A program made the translations under genes and the position numbers. From Carallia brachiata (taxonomy: Eukaryota; Streptophyta; Magnoliopsida; Malpighiales; Rhizophoraceae), in contig JADCRB010000036.1 in the NCBI GenBank assembly GCA_021464245.1, positions 5,256,372 to 5,320,371 of the forward strand: DNA of 64,000 bases, in the 5' to 3' direction. This document shows positions 40,684-51,605 of the stretch, piece by piece (the stretch's first letter is position 1; each line of letters starts with the position of its first letter). The notes under the pieces were generated by a model, which was given only the letters and a program-made list of their open reading frames with translations, did no database searches and was not told where the DNA came from.

Positions 40684-43600
40684 TTACAGCAAACTATCAG
40701 CCTTAGAAGGCAACCGCCTAAAGAAACTCAAAGCTCTAGAAGGCAACTTGTTCCTGAACCTTGGTGGCCTCAGCATATAGAGCCCCCACAACACGAACAC
40801 AACTTTGATGGGCACAGCATAAAACCCAATTGCAGCAATCAAGCACATGACCACAAATAAGAATGTGGCTCTTGGGTCTCGCCAACTTAGTAATGCTTGG
40901 CAACGTTCGCCTTGTGTAGCCATATCACCAACTACCGTTTGAATCCTCCCTGCCACACTCCTCAACCGATCGTATCTCATCCTGACAATCTCCGCGCTCC
41001 GGCTCGTTGGAAATGAATCGAATTCCTCGTCCAGTTCATCAAGGAAGACACTCTCCGCGTGAGAAAGCCTCGTGTCCATGTGGGGTGGGTGACGTGGTCG
41101 AGACCTATATCTCCAAAGACCAACAAATGCCATGTAGACCAATATCATTGGAATAATTAGTTCAGGCATTGCAACCAGGAACAAGAAAGTTAAGAGAAAC
41201 AATGTCGAGTAGATCGGCTTGTTCCAATTGCGCATTGACTCCACCCAACGAGCCAGGGCAAGGAGACCAGAGAGCACGTTTATTAGTCGCGCAAAGTTGG
41301 CCTTGCTTCTTCTCATGCTCCACATATGAGAATCATGATCAAGCATGTACTCCACTACTTCTCTCCCTAATGGTGGCTCTGCCCGGCTCAGTCTCGATGC
41401 CACCACATTCATAGCTTGATATCTCAAGGCCTCCAGTTGATTCACGCTCATTGGTTGCACGTAGTGCATCTTTGGCAGCAATGGCATTGCATACATGTGC
41501 AACATATTAGCCATGTTAGCACAAGAAAACCTTACAGCTAAGTGAAGCTCCCCCATCTTCTTGACACCAGTGGTGTGCAGCATCAGGAGTGGATACGAGT
41601 GGGTATAAACCCTGTCGGATTCAATGGTTGATAAACGGATTCGAACCTTCCCAATACGCGAATCACGGCCATTGTTAATGACATTCTTTTCAACGCGGCA
41701 ATTATCGAACACCCCAACTGTAATAACCGTGCAAGGATCGAACACTTCCCAAGTGTACTGCTCGTTCCATTTAGGCGATAAGCTATCAACCACGGTGCGT
41801 GTTCTCACCCATTTCTGACCATACTTTGCAACGCAATAAGCATCTGTGGACTCTCTTTTCCCTTCCTTGAGTTTCATTGGCATAAGACCTGTAGCACCCA
41901 AAATCCCCATCTCAAGCACACCAATATGTGGCTTCCATAGTTGCTTCGCAGTTGGCCTAACATCACTGCTGTACATTGTAGTCTCATCAAGCACATGGTA
42001 ACCCCCATCAAGAGACACCCTTAAGTGAATTCTAGAGCCAAATCTTGTGACAACTTTTGGCTCAACTGCGCTGACAAAATGGCTATCAAGATTGAACCAC
42101 CTGGAAACCACCTGTTTTTCGTCATTTCGCCTCTCAATTGCAGTTACTGAGAGTAAAGCTCTGCCCACAGTCTCCTCTCTTCCGGGACCAACACGATCCT
42201 CAACAGAGACCAACAAGTAATCTTCCAATGGCTCTGCGGCTACGAACAACAGCTCTTCATTCCAAATAGGATTGGAAATGCTCCGGCTTGGGTTAGGCCC
42301 TGCAATTTTAGTCCTCAAAACCTGATTCCCCACCTGGACTTTCGCGAAAAGCTCTGGGAATCTCATCATTGTGGAACCCTTCTCCCCAGGAACAATATCC
42401 TGTGCTTCAATAACAGATACCCTCAAATACCACAACTTAGGTGACAGATAAACCTTGGATTTGATAGAGCAAAGGCCGTCAAAATGCACATTTGCTGACT
42501 TTGAATGCCAAGCCTCTGCAAAAGCCTCGTCAGCTTGAGTTCCAAACCATATTGACACCATAACTTCGCCGCCTTTAGCTTTGTCCCCCTTTCTGTCTTC
42601 CATTCTATGCCATTGAGGAGCTAACTGGCTGTCAGGGGGCACCCTTCTCGGAACTTCATTCAAGTCAAACCAAACACGGCCCAAAAAGTCATCTTTATTG
42701 CCTTCCTTGACAAAAATCTCCACCATTGATGACTGTATGCAATCTTTAGAGAATGCAAAAACTTGGTCCCACTCCACATTGCTTGAACTCGAACTCACCC
42801 TCTTTGTAATGCCTCTGTAGTTCCCCAACTTCACCTCAGCCACAATTTCTCCGCCACCAAACAACACAATATCCTTAGCCTTCACAACTCTAACATAAAG
42901 ATACTGCATTTGCTCAACAAGATCATAAGTAGAACTAGTTTTGTCTTTGTTCAAAGGACCACCACCAAGGTGCGGGCTCGTCTCTTTCAGAGAAAACTCA
43001 CTAGACCCGTTTGAGTACAGACTCATTCCACCGCCGCCAACACCACCACCGCCTCCGCCGCCACCGGAGCTGGGAACAACAGGACTGGGACCAGTAGTGA
43101 CAACAACAGGAGGTTTAATCTCACCCGGCCGGTTCGGCTCCATAGGCTTCGCACCATTCTGAGCTTGCTGTTGCATTTGCTTATTATTAGCATTATCCTG
43201 CGACAGCAACTGTTGCTGTTGCTGCATTAAAATGGACGGACTCTGCTGCTGCAGCTTCAACTTCTTGCTTTTCTTCGATGAACCGGCCGAACCGGGACCG
43301 GGAGCCGAAGCAGAGACCACAACTCCAACATTACCAAAATTACCCAGAATTTCCTTATTAATCATCACCTCCTCCCTAGTGGAAACATAAAGCTTCAAAC
43401 TTATCTCACCCCGAATGTGAGAAAAAAGGCTTCTTTTATCAAGGGTATGCAACTGCACCATTTCTTCACCTTGCTTAGCAATGCTGGAGCCACAGAGCCG
43501 AACTTTACCGAGAAAGTTTCTGCTGTTGCCGGACCGCCGCTCGTTGAAGACATTGACTTCAATGGTCCGGTAAGGAAGGTCGGCGACGTCGCCTTTGATG

Positions 43601-43794
43601 GGGAAAACGAGCTTCTCGTTCCAAATGGGGTTCAAGTCTTTGTACTTGACATGGGTTCTCAGTCTTTGGTTCTCGAACTCTACCTCTACAAATGGCGATG
43701 AGGACCCTTCTCCGTCTTTCGGCATTAAGTTGTGCGCCCCCACCACCTCCACCACCAGCTTTTCTTTGCCGGTTCCGGCGGAGCTCAAGCTCAT
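40684..43794 (-). CDS. Multiple C2 domain and transmembrane region protein (MCTP)
   Basis: Intronless 1036-residue MCTP, a plant family tethering the ER to the plasma membrane at plasmodesmata (QUIRKY and FTIP1 are members). Start ATG at 43792-43794 (MSLSSAGTGKEKLVVEVV). Domains in order: an N-terminal C2 (about 11-130; KLVVEVVGAHNLMPKDGEG), a linker rich in Gln (QQQQQLLSQ) and Gly, then three C2 domains starting near QYLYVRVVKAKDI, KLWYLRVSVIEAQDIV and GVLEMGILGATGLMPM, and a C-terminal PRT_C region with hydrophobic hairpins (STLFLLTFLFLVAMPELIIP; FLFVVMCLIAAIGFYAVP) ending FFRRLPSKADSLL. The final C2 keeps acidic residues (STDAYCVAKYG), while the second lacks several, so calcium binding probably differs. 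The extra N-terminal C2 and low-complexity linker resemble the QUIRKY/MCTP15-16 branch, but I cannot fix the orthologue. No frame damage. Confidence 0.95.
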   Translation of the reverse strand: MSLSSAGTGKEKLVVEVVGAHNLMPKDGEGSSSPFVEVEFENQRLRTHVKYKDLNPIWNEKLVFPIKGDVADLPYRTIEVNVFNERRSGNSRNFLGKVRLCGSSIAKQGEEMVQLHTLDKRSLFSHIRGEISLKLYVSTREEVMINKEILGNFGNVGVVVSASAPGPGSAGSSKKSKKLKLQQQSPSILMQQQQQLLSQDNANNKQMQQQAQNGAKPMEPNRPGEIKPPVVVTTGPSPVVPSSGGGGGGGGVGGGGMSLYSNGSSEFSLKETSPHLGGGPLNKDKTSSTYDLVEQMQYLYVRVVKAKDIVLFGGGEIVAEVKLGNYRGITKRVSSSSSNVEWDQVFAFSKDCIQSSMVEIFVKEGNKDDFLGRVWFDLNEVPRRVPPDSQLAPQWHRMEDRKGDKAKGGEVMVSIWFGTQADEAFAEAWHSKSANVHFDGLCSIKSKVYLSPKLWYLRVSVIEAQDIVPGEKGSTMMRFPELFAKVQVGNQVLRTKIAGPNPSRSISNPIWNEELLFVAAEPLEDYLLVSVEDRVGPGREETVGRALLSVTAIERRNDEKQVVSRWFNLDSHFVSAVEPKVVTRFGSRIHLRVSLDGGYHVLDETTMYSSDVRPTAKQLWKPHIGVLEMGILGATGLMPMKLKEGKRESTDAYCVAKYGQKWVRTRTVVDSLSPKWNEQYTWEVFDPCTVITVGVFDNCRVEKNVINNGRDSRIGKVRIRLSTIESDRVYTHSYPLLMLHTTGVKKMGELHLAVRFSCANMANMLHMYAMPLLPKMHYVQPMSVNQLEALRYQAMNVVASRLSRAEPPLGREVVEYMLDHDSHMWSMRRSKANFARLINVLSGLLALARWVESMRNWNKPIYSTLFLLTFLFLVAMPELIIPMILVYMAFVGLWRYRSRPRHPPHMDTRLSHAESVFLDELDEEFDSFPTSRSAEIVRMRYDRLRSVAGRIQTVVGDMATQGERCQALLSWRDPRATFLFVVMCLIAAIGFYAVPIKVVFVLWGLYMLRPPRFRNKLPSRALSFFRRLPSKADSLL

Positions 43795-44391
43795 GGTTTT
43801 GAACTCTTTTTGGCCTTTTTCTCTTTACACCGAGAGAGAGACAGAGAAATTGGTTAAGGCTGAGGGCTTAATGAATGGTAATGAAGCAGCGAACAGAGAA
43901 GAGCGTACAACAGAGAATTATTCTGCGCAGAAGGTTTTGCCAATGGAAGTTCTATGCAGCAAAGAGGAGAGGCAGAGAAGAGAAAATCTTCTATTGTACT
44001 TTCACTGTAGTCCGTGTGATACACGCACCAGTATTTGGTCGATGTGCAGGCTCCTGGCTACAGGCAGCGTGTGGATTTAAGAAAGAACATTCTTAATTCT
44101 CAACGTAAAACTTCCTGTCCTGCCTCAAAATTCCCAAGTCCAATTCGCTGGCTAATTCGAATCCAGTACTCTTAGTCCATACCTATAAACCTTTTAAAAG
44201 TGGTTTTGAAATTATTAAAAAATTATATGTATTATTAAAAAATTAAATTTAAAAATAAAAATAAATAAATTATTAAATATTATTAAATATAATTATTTTA
44301 TCATTTATTATTATTTAAATATAATTACTTAGTATTGATTAATAATTCTACATAAGTTAAAAAATACGAAATATTTTTATAGAAAAACTTA

Positions 44392-44749
44392 GTGTTCACA
44401 AGTAACTACAAAAACGAAAAAATAGGTAAAATATACGACAATTTTTTATACTTATTAATAAAATATACAACATATTATAGAGAAATATACAATACATATA
44501 AATAAACTAAATATGACATGATAAAGTAATTATAAGAAAATTATATAATATATTAAATAGAATTGTAAAAATCATGTGAATAGTTGTTATAGTTGTTGAT
44601 GACTAAAATTTTTTAATTTGAGAAATATATAAATATTAAGACGAATTATATATTTTTATTTAATATGTCGTATGTTTTTTTTGTAAATATAAAAAAAAAT
44701 ATCGTATATTTTACTTATTATATCGTTTTTATGACTATTTATGAATACC
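44392..44749. mobile_element. MITE with long terminal inverted repeats
   Basis: The left end starts GTGTTCACAAGTAACTAC and continues through AAAACG and GTAAAATATACGAC. The reverse complement of the right end starts GGTATTCATAAATAGTC and also continues through AAAAACG and GTAAAATATACGAT. Similarity extends about 85 bp at roughly three quarters identity, over a total of about 358 bp. Flanking AAACTTAGTG and AAATTTGGTG are alike and may be a decayed target duplication. It lies about 0.6 kb upstream of the MCTP start. No coding capacity. Confidence 0.7.
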
Positions 44750-47700
44750 AAATTTGGTGGCCACCTAATCGTCCTCATATTTTTTAGATTATCTCTACAT
44801 TTATCTTCTTTTGTTTTTTCTACCACATCTCTACATTTGTCTTCAAAAACTGTGAATTCGACATTAATATTCTAGTCTTCGGGGTTAGTCAATAACCAAG
44901 GTTACCAACTCTTTTTCGCAAAGTTGGTACAAAAGCCACATCGACTTACCAGAGCTAGCTCGCGACCTAAAATTCTGTCAAAAACTGAAAATGCAAATCT
45001 CCTCTCTTTTGTAATGATAAAAAAAGGCCCTGAAATTTGAAATTTTTGGGTGAAAACTGAGAATAAACACTTGCACTAGAGAAATAACAGTCTTTTATAC
45101 AATTTGTGAAAGCAATTCAACTTCACCGCACCGGATTGAAAACCCATTTACCCAATCTTAAGAAAAATGGATAATCCACATTTAAATTCGATAAAGACCC
45201 ACAATCCCAGTGCTCGGAAAAAACGGTTCTTTGCCCTCCAATTGCGCTGTTCCCGGTGGTCTTAAAACTTGTTATGTAGGCGCGTGCCCTTCAAGCCCTT
45301 GAAGGAAGAGCCAGGGCCTCTTTGACTGTTATCGAGGCCAACCTAAAAAGAGCGCGTGGGACAATCTCACAAGAGAGAATCCTATTTCTTGTTTTTTTTT
45401 TTTCCAAGAGAGATAAGAACAACAATGCCAGACAACTGTTTGTAGTTGTCCGAGGCTTTTGAAGTGAACTTGTCTTTATTGGAAGAGGGAAAAAAAAAGT
45501 GACGTGAAATATGTTTTCTAATTCATGACATTTTAAATAATTGACAAAAATATTAGTTTAATTGTTTTATATAATTAAATGTTATTATTTATAATAAAAA
45601 ATATATTTATTTTTATTATAAATATTAATTATTTAATTTTATAAATTAATTATTTATAATTATTTTTCTTCTGTAATTTTTTATATCTATATTTTTTTTT
45701 TCATTTTCAATGAATGGAAAAAATTTGGGGTTAGGATAAAAAAATTTGGTGACGACAAGAGCAACTAACGTGTTGGTGCGTGTTGATGTGATGTAATATA
45801 TATAAATTATTATTGAATTTTAAATAAAATAAAATGAGATATGAGTAAGAGTTATTGAATGGATTTTATTTTTTCTAGAGTAGAAAGAAAATTTTAATTA
45901 ATAATAAAATTTAAAATTTAAACCTTAAACGATAATTTAGTGTCACTAAATTATAATAAAAAAAATAACTTTTTCTGGGTTGTTCGTTGTTTCGATTTTT
46001 TTATTTAGTTATTTTTTTAGAATAGTTTGCGGTGTGTCTTCGCTGTTTCTGAGGCCCGTGGTGCGCGATTCTGTAAAAGCAGCCAGTTAATGCTTCGTCT
46101 GAATCGCCTCGCTATTGAGCAGGAGAACTGAAAAGGCTGAGCGCATAAAAAAGCTTTAACATTACCTGAAAATGTGAGGGGTCCCCCACTCTCCCCAAGG
46201 CTGCTCTTTAGACCCATTTGCACGTTATTTGACGCACGCGTCGGAAACTGTACCATTCACAGACAGAGTCTCCGGAATTCCTTTCGTTGGTTGGTTTGGC
46301 TTTAGCTGGTAAAGTGTAGCTTTTGAGCTCTGTACGCAAACAAGAAGAGACCACGAGTAATGAAAAAGTCGGGGCTTAACTCGATTTGCTTGTTCTTGTC
46401 GTGGTTGATTCTCTGATTTATTATCTGCCGAGGTAGGAGTCTAAATAGAATTTCAGCGTGTTCTATACAGTTAAATTTAAATCTTAGTCTCGTCATTCAT
46501 CCTCAAATCAAAATATACATGAGTATCCCCATTAAACTGGGCTTGAAGATTTGGTTGAATATGATTGTTCAGTTTTAAATTTAATAATTGTTATGGTATA
46601 TTATGGTGAAGGTTTGTTTGAATTTATTAGTATTTAAGTAATATATCTTTCTTATATGAATGTTGAATTAGGATGTCAAACAAAAAATCTCAATCTCAAC
46701 TTATATTTATATGTGCAATAATCAATATTATTGTATTACAATAAAAAAAAATCCCGTGATTTATTAAATGGGATGCCATCAAATCTTTGTGTGTACCATG
46801 ACATACCAACTTTAGATGGTCCACCTATGAAAATGGATATCATATTAATGAATGTTCTAATTTAGGTAAATCAAATTAAATTAATGTCAGTTACAAATGA
46901 AAATAAAAAATTAAGTACATTTCAATCAAAATTAAAAAAAAAATGATAAATTCAATTTTTGTCGTTAAAAGTTATGCATGTGTTATACACATTAAAAATG
47001 TGGATAAACATAGGAGACACTTTACTTAATACTTTTTTTTTTCTTTGGGAAAAGATAAATAGACATGCCAAACGAGATGTAGAAGTTGACGTATTACAAC
47101 CAACAACTTTATTTCTATAATAAAATGTTTAATTATTACAATAAAAATTAAAAATATTTTTATTTATTTTTTTATTACAAAAAATAAATATTTTATTACA
47201 AAAATAAAATGATCAATTATAATAGATCTCTCATCTTCATGCTTCCGTCTAGTAAATCACATCTCTTTTATCCTCAAACTTCGTTAGAATCTTGCTTGTT
47301 GACGAGTGATCTTGATCTTGAGTCTGTTTCAGCTTCAATGAATGGTACTAGCAAGAAGCCGACAAGTGGGGTGTCAACGAGTACTAAATTACAGGTTACA
47401 ATGATTTTCACATAATAATCATCTCTCAAGCAGTTAAGAATGTCCTCTGCTTCCGACAGAAACAAAAACCAAAACAAAAGGATTGTCCTTAGCTTCTATT
47501 GAGATTTGTGGACCGCCTTAGCTTGTCTGGATTTAGTTGTGTATATATTTTTAGATCGTAATTCATCAAAAGAAAACTCAAAATCAAGTGCTTTTGTGGT
47601 TCCTTAATTGCAAAAGAATCAAATACTTTTCACTAATGTGATTGTTGTTTCCAAATTCATATTTCGGCTATCTAAAATTTTTATTAAAACACTAAATTAA

Positions 47701-48677
47701 TAAAGGACATTATTAGAAAGATACAAAAAAAATAAATAAATAGAGTGACAGACACAATCCTTATTAGAAAGAGATAAAATTATTCCTTTAAAATAAAAAA
47801 ATAAAAATAAATAATTGTGTTTCTCATATTACTCATATTACATAATTTTCGTGTCTGATAGATTTTTCCCATTAACAAAATCGAGTGTTGCATATACTCT
47901 AAAAGTGCGTTTATTTCATGAGATATGATAGGATAGGTTAGTGGTCAACTATATCACTTTAATTTATATTTGGTTGGTTAATAAGATAGTTATATGATAA
48001 ATTAGTGTAACCTTATTATCTCATGAGACTCGTTTATGATATGAGATAAATTAACTCATAAAGTTAGAGGGATAGTACTATCACATATTCATTAAATATA
48101 AATTAATTATTTTTAAAAGTAAAAAAATAATTTTAATATACTATATTATTCTATATCATATTATTTAAATATTAAATAAAATAATTATTTTATAATATTT
48201 GATGATATTTAAATATAATATAAATTAATAATTTAATTTATTTATATTATATTAATTTATATTATTTTATATCATATTGTTCAATTTGTTTATCAGGCAC
48301 ACTCTAGACCTTTAGATATACGGGCAAATTTTATTAAACCTGATGATGATTACGCAATTAGCGTGTGTTATCGCCCAAAAGCTCCTTGTGTCCCATAGAT
48401 ATGCCTGACGCTGCGACAGTATGAGAGCTTTGCAGTGCATGCAGAGTGGTCCTCGGGCGATTTCAGGCGAGATCCAAGCTGGCTTGCTTGACACGCGGCC
48501 GTTCGGTCTGAGAAGACAAAAACAAAACACATCACAAAAAGTATTGGCAATGTCGACATCGCCACTGTTTCGCGAGGATGGTAATTAGGGTCGCCCATGT
48601 TCGGGTAGAGTCTAAAAAGGCTACTATGTTATAACATAGATATATATTTCTCGACTTGTGTATTGTACGTGTCCATC

Positions 48678-48773
48678 AAAAGAATAGATTATTTCTGATC
48701 AAACATTAAAAAAAAAAAGAATAGAGTAAAAAAAAATTGTTCAAAAAAAACATAAAAAAAAGAATAGATTATT
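48678..48773 (+). mobile_element. short A-rich retro-insertion with 16-bp TSD
   Basis: AAAAGAATAGATTATT occurs at 48678-48693 and 48758-48773. The 64 bp between them are A-rich (TCTGATCAAACATT, then A runs broken by a partial third copy, AAAGAATAGA, near 48715). This could be one insertion with an impure tail or two nested events. Confidence 0.55.
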
Positions 48774-49567
48774 GTTTGCAGCACGTCCCCTCGTTTAAAC
48801 TGAAATATTGGCACTTTGTATTATTCAACTAATTTAAAAGATTTGATTATAAATTAGAGATTTTAAGATTAAATTATGGTAATGTCAAGTAATAATAGAG
48901 TAATATATATGGTTCACTTCTTGACATATAGAATATTTATTAGATCACTTTGTCTCTTTTTTTATCAGAGAATTATAACTTTTTTTTTTTTTTTTTTGAC
49001 AGAATTACCAAAAACACTTGGATGAAGAAACAAAAATGAAAGCTTTTCTGTCTCTGTGGCAGCGTCCGGGCGAGTGCAAACCACAAATTCTCTCTTGGGT
49101 GTATCAAAACATTTTAGACAGAGACAGGAAAAATATCAACAACTCAGCCTCCAGATGCAAAGCAATCCCTGCATCGACTGCTCGTCTGCTCCCATTTTCT
49201 TCTTTTCGTAGTCCATGCCGGTGACGTGTATATAGCTTTTGGATTAGGTTTGGGAAAAAATTGGTCGGGTAGGTGGTTTGGTGTGCAGAATAATTTTTTT
49301 AATTATAATTTTGTAAATTTATTATGTAACTGCATAAATTATAAATATAATAAAAAATAATATATATTTTTTTTTATTGTATTAATAATTCACACAATTA
49401 TATAATAACTTTTACCCGTTCAGTGCCTTATGTGTGACTGGCACGGGCCGGGCCTGTGCCAACCGTGGTGAAAGCCATCTATACTCTACCCAGAGCAGAA
49501 ATAGGCTTTGTTTTTTTTTTTCATGAGATACTTATTGACAGTAAAGTTAGATAACTTTTCCTTTTAT

Positions 49568-49616
49568 AAGAAATTTTAAGTTCTTAGAACCCCAAAAAAA
49601 GAAATTTCAAGTTCTT
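49568..49616 (+). mobile_element. very short insertion with 18-bp near-perfect TSD
   Basis: AAGAAATTTTAAGTTCTT at 49568-49585 recurs as AAGAAATTTCAAGTTCTT at 49599-49616, with one mismatch. Between them are 13 bp, AGAACCCC plus five A. It is the same class of footprint as the other tiny poly(A) insertions, although a local duplication is a possible alternative. Confidence 0.5.
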
Positions 49617-49646
49617 TCACCCCAGATTTGAACTTATACTTTTTAC

Positions 49647-50314
49647 CATAGTTTTAAAAACCGGACCGGTTATTGAACCGGTAAGAAGACTGGGTTAGTG
49701 GTTTAGCGGTCCAACCGGAAAACCGGCGGTTGAACCGGCGGGTCAATTCTGATTTGATAAAATAATAATTAATACTTATAATTTTTCATTTTTTAATAAC
49801 AAACAATGAGTATAATTATAAAAAATAGAATATGAGTCTACTTAAATTTAAAAAAATTAAAATATAAAATATTATGATAATTTTCTAATTAAATAAATTA
49901 ATAAAGTATAAATATCAAAAATAAAAATTATAGAATTATTAATCGAATATTCATATCTAAAAATAAATATTATAGAGTTAATATATAATTCAAAAATATT
50001 ACATTTTCATCAATAAATAAGTATTATTTATTCTCATTTTTAATCCAAAAAAATAAATAAAACGACGTCGTTTTGATCAAGATAACATAGTTGCCGGTTC
50101 ACCGGTCCGACCGGCCGGTTCACCGGTTTTGAAGTTACTGGTTTTTCGGTCTGACCGGCCGGTTCACCGGTTTTCCGGTCCGACCGGCCGGTTCACCGGT
50201 TTTCGGGCGGTTCATTTCCTATTCCGGTTTTATCAAAGAATCGGACCGGTCCGACCTCCGGTTCACCGGTTTTCCGGTCCGACCGGCCGGTCCGGTCCGG
50301 TTTTTAAAACTATG
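49647..50314. mobile_element. hAT-like non-autonomous element with internal CCGGTTCACCGG minisatellite
   Basis: Terminal inverted repeats are perfect for about 23 bp: the element opens CATAGTTTTAAAAACCGG and closes with its complement CCGGTTTTTAAAACTATG. It is flanked by the exact 8-bp duplication CTTTTTAC (49639-49646 and 50315-50322). An 8-bp duplication indicates the hAT superfamily. The core is AT-rich. Both subterminal zones, especially 50089-50310, are tandem arrays of CCGGTTCACCGGTTTT and CCGGTCCGACCGG units, which are themselves palindromic. No transposase. The clean duplication suggests a fairly recent insertion. Confidence 0.88.
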
Positions 50315-51435
50315 CTTTTTACATTGATTGTTCAGATTATTACCAATGAAGTTTTAAAAAGCATATTTAAGTTCCAACTTCCTTATATGAATGCAATCAA
50401 TTTAATGCATCCAAAATTTATATTGTATTAGTATGACTATTAGATGCATATTTTTATTTATATTATTAATTATGATCATGGATGAAATTCTAAAACATTA
50501 ACCAGTATTAATAATAATGAAATGCATGAACGTAGGTCTAAGACACATTAAAATTATCCGCAACCATTCTAATCACTTTCTTAAATTTCTTACTAGCCAT
50601 GTGGTGTTAAAAATATTAGAGGAAGGCCGCTGTGCATAAATACAGGGAAAAAAATGGCTTTCGTTCTGAACTTGGGTTTTGACCGTTTGGCTTTGGTTGG
50701 GAGTTGGGACCTGAGACCTGGGATTTGGAGAAGTCTGTATCACGGGAAAGACTACCAATATGCAATTTGGTGGTTTTCTTATTGAAATTTCCATGGTCGA
50801 TGCGCTTTTCTCTCGTGGGGAAAATTAAAAAATGTTGTTTCCATACTCCTTTTGTCCGGATTATTTTCGTATCATCCAGTCATTTAACATGAAGCGGGTA
50901 AAAAACATATGTATTCGATCAGATCAGGCAACCTAATTTGCTCAGTGCTATTGTGCTAAGTATCACATGAGATTTCATACTCTTTAACGAGAACGCGGAA
51001 GGAATCCTAACAAATCCGTCAAGAAGTATTGTGTCTATCTTCAAAAAGTTTGAAAAATCTACATAATTATAATATACTTCAGCATTTAAACAAACATAAA
51101 TTTAGTCTATTGTTTGCTTGACACTACTCGTATCTAATACTTTTAATTTGACAACGTTCGACGTTTATTATTAAACTACAAGAAAAGCAATAATTATATA
51201 AAATATTTTCTTGTAATTAAGTAACTTAAACAGAGAGTTGAGACTTGAGAGCAAGAGGACAAGGGACTTGTAGAATGCCTTTAACCGAATGGCTCTCACA
51301 ACTGTGATAAAACATTTCTAAAGCGTGGAAATGTCATAGAAATGCAGGTCACTGGCACGAGTTCACACATGGCATTCTTACTAACGTCAGCTCCATAACT
51401 ATAGTTTTTCGATTTTGATCAGAATTAACAATGTT

Positions 51436-51605
51436 AACAAAAGGTTACAATGTGAGGTTGGACATTTGTTTAACTGATTGATGGAAGTGTTCTTCAATCA
51501 GCAGGTTGAAAGTTTAAATCTCACGTAACTTCACTTTCCCTTTCTCAAAATGCTCAACAGAGCTCTGTATAAATTAATGAAAAAAAAACAAAAGGGTACA
51601 ATGTG
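51436..51605 (+). mobile_element. SINE with 19-bp target-site duplication
   Basis: The flanks AACAAAAGGTTACAATGTG (51436-51454) and AACAAAAGGGTACAATGTG (51587-51605) differ at one base. The 132-bp body has a box A-like TGTTTAACTGATTGATGG, a box B-like GGTTGAAAGTTTAAATCTC about 30 bp later, and an A-rich 3' end. Size, tail and duplication together fit a tRNA-derived SINE retroposon. Confidence 0.75.

Noticed and set aside
47900..48305. Possible MITE with GTGCGTTTAT and ATCAGGCACAC-type ends
   Set aside because: The ends pair only with several gaps and no flank duplication was found.
48969..49007. T run with AGAATTA on both sides
   Set aside because: It fits the short retro-insertion pattern, but the 7-bp duplication in AT-rich DNA is too short to count.
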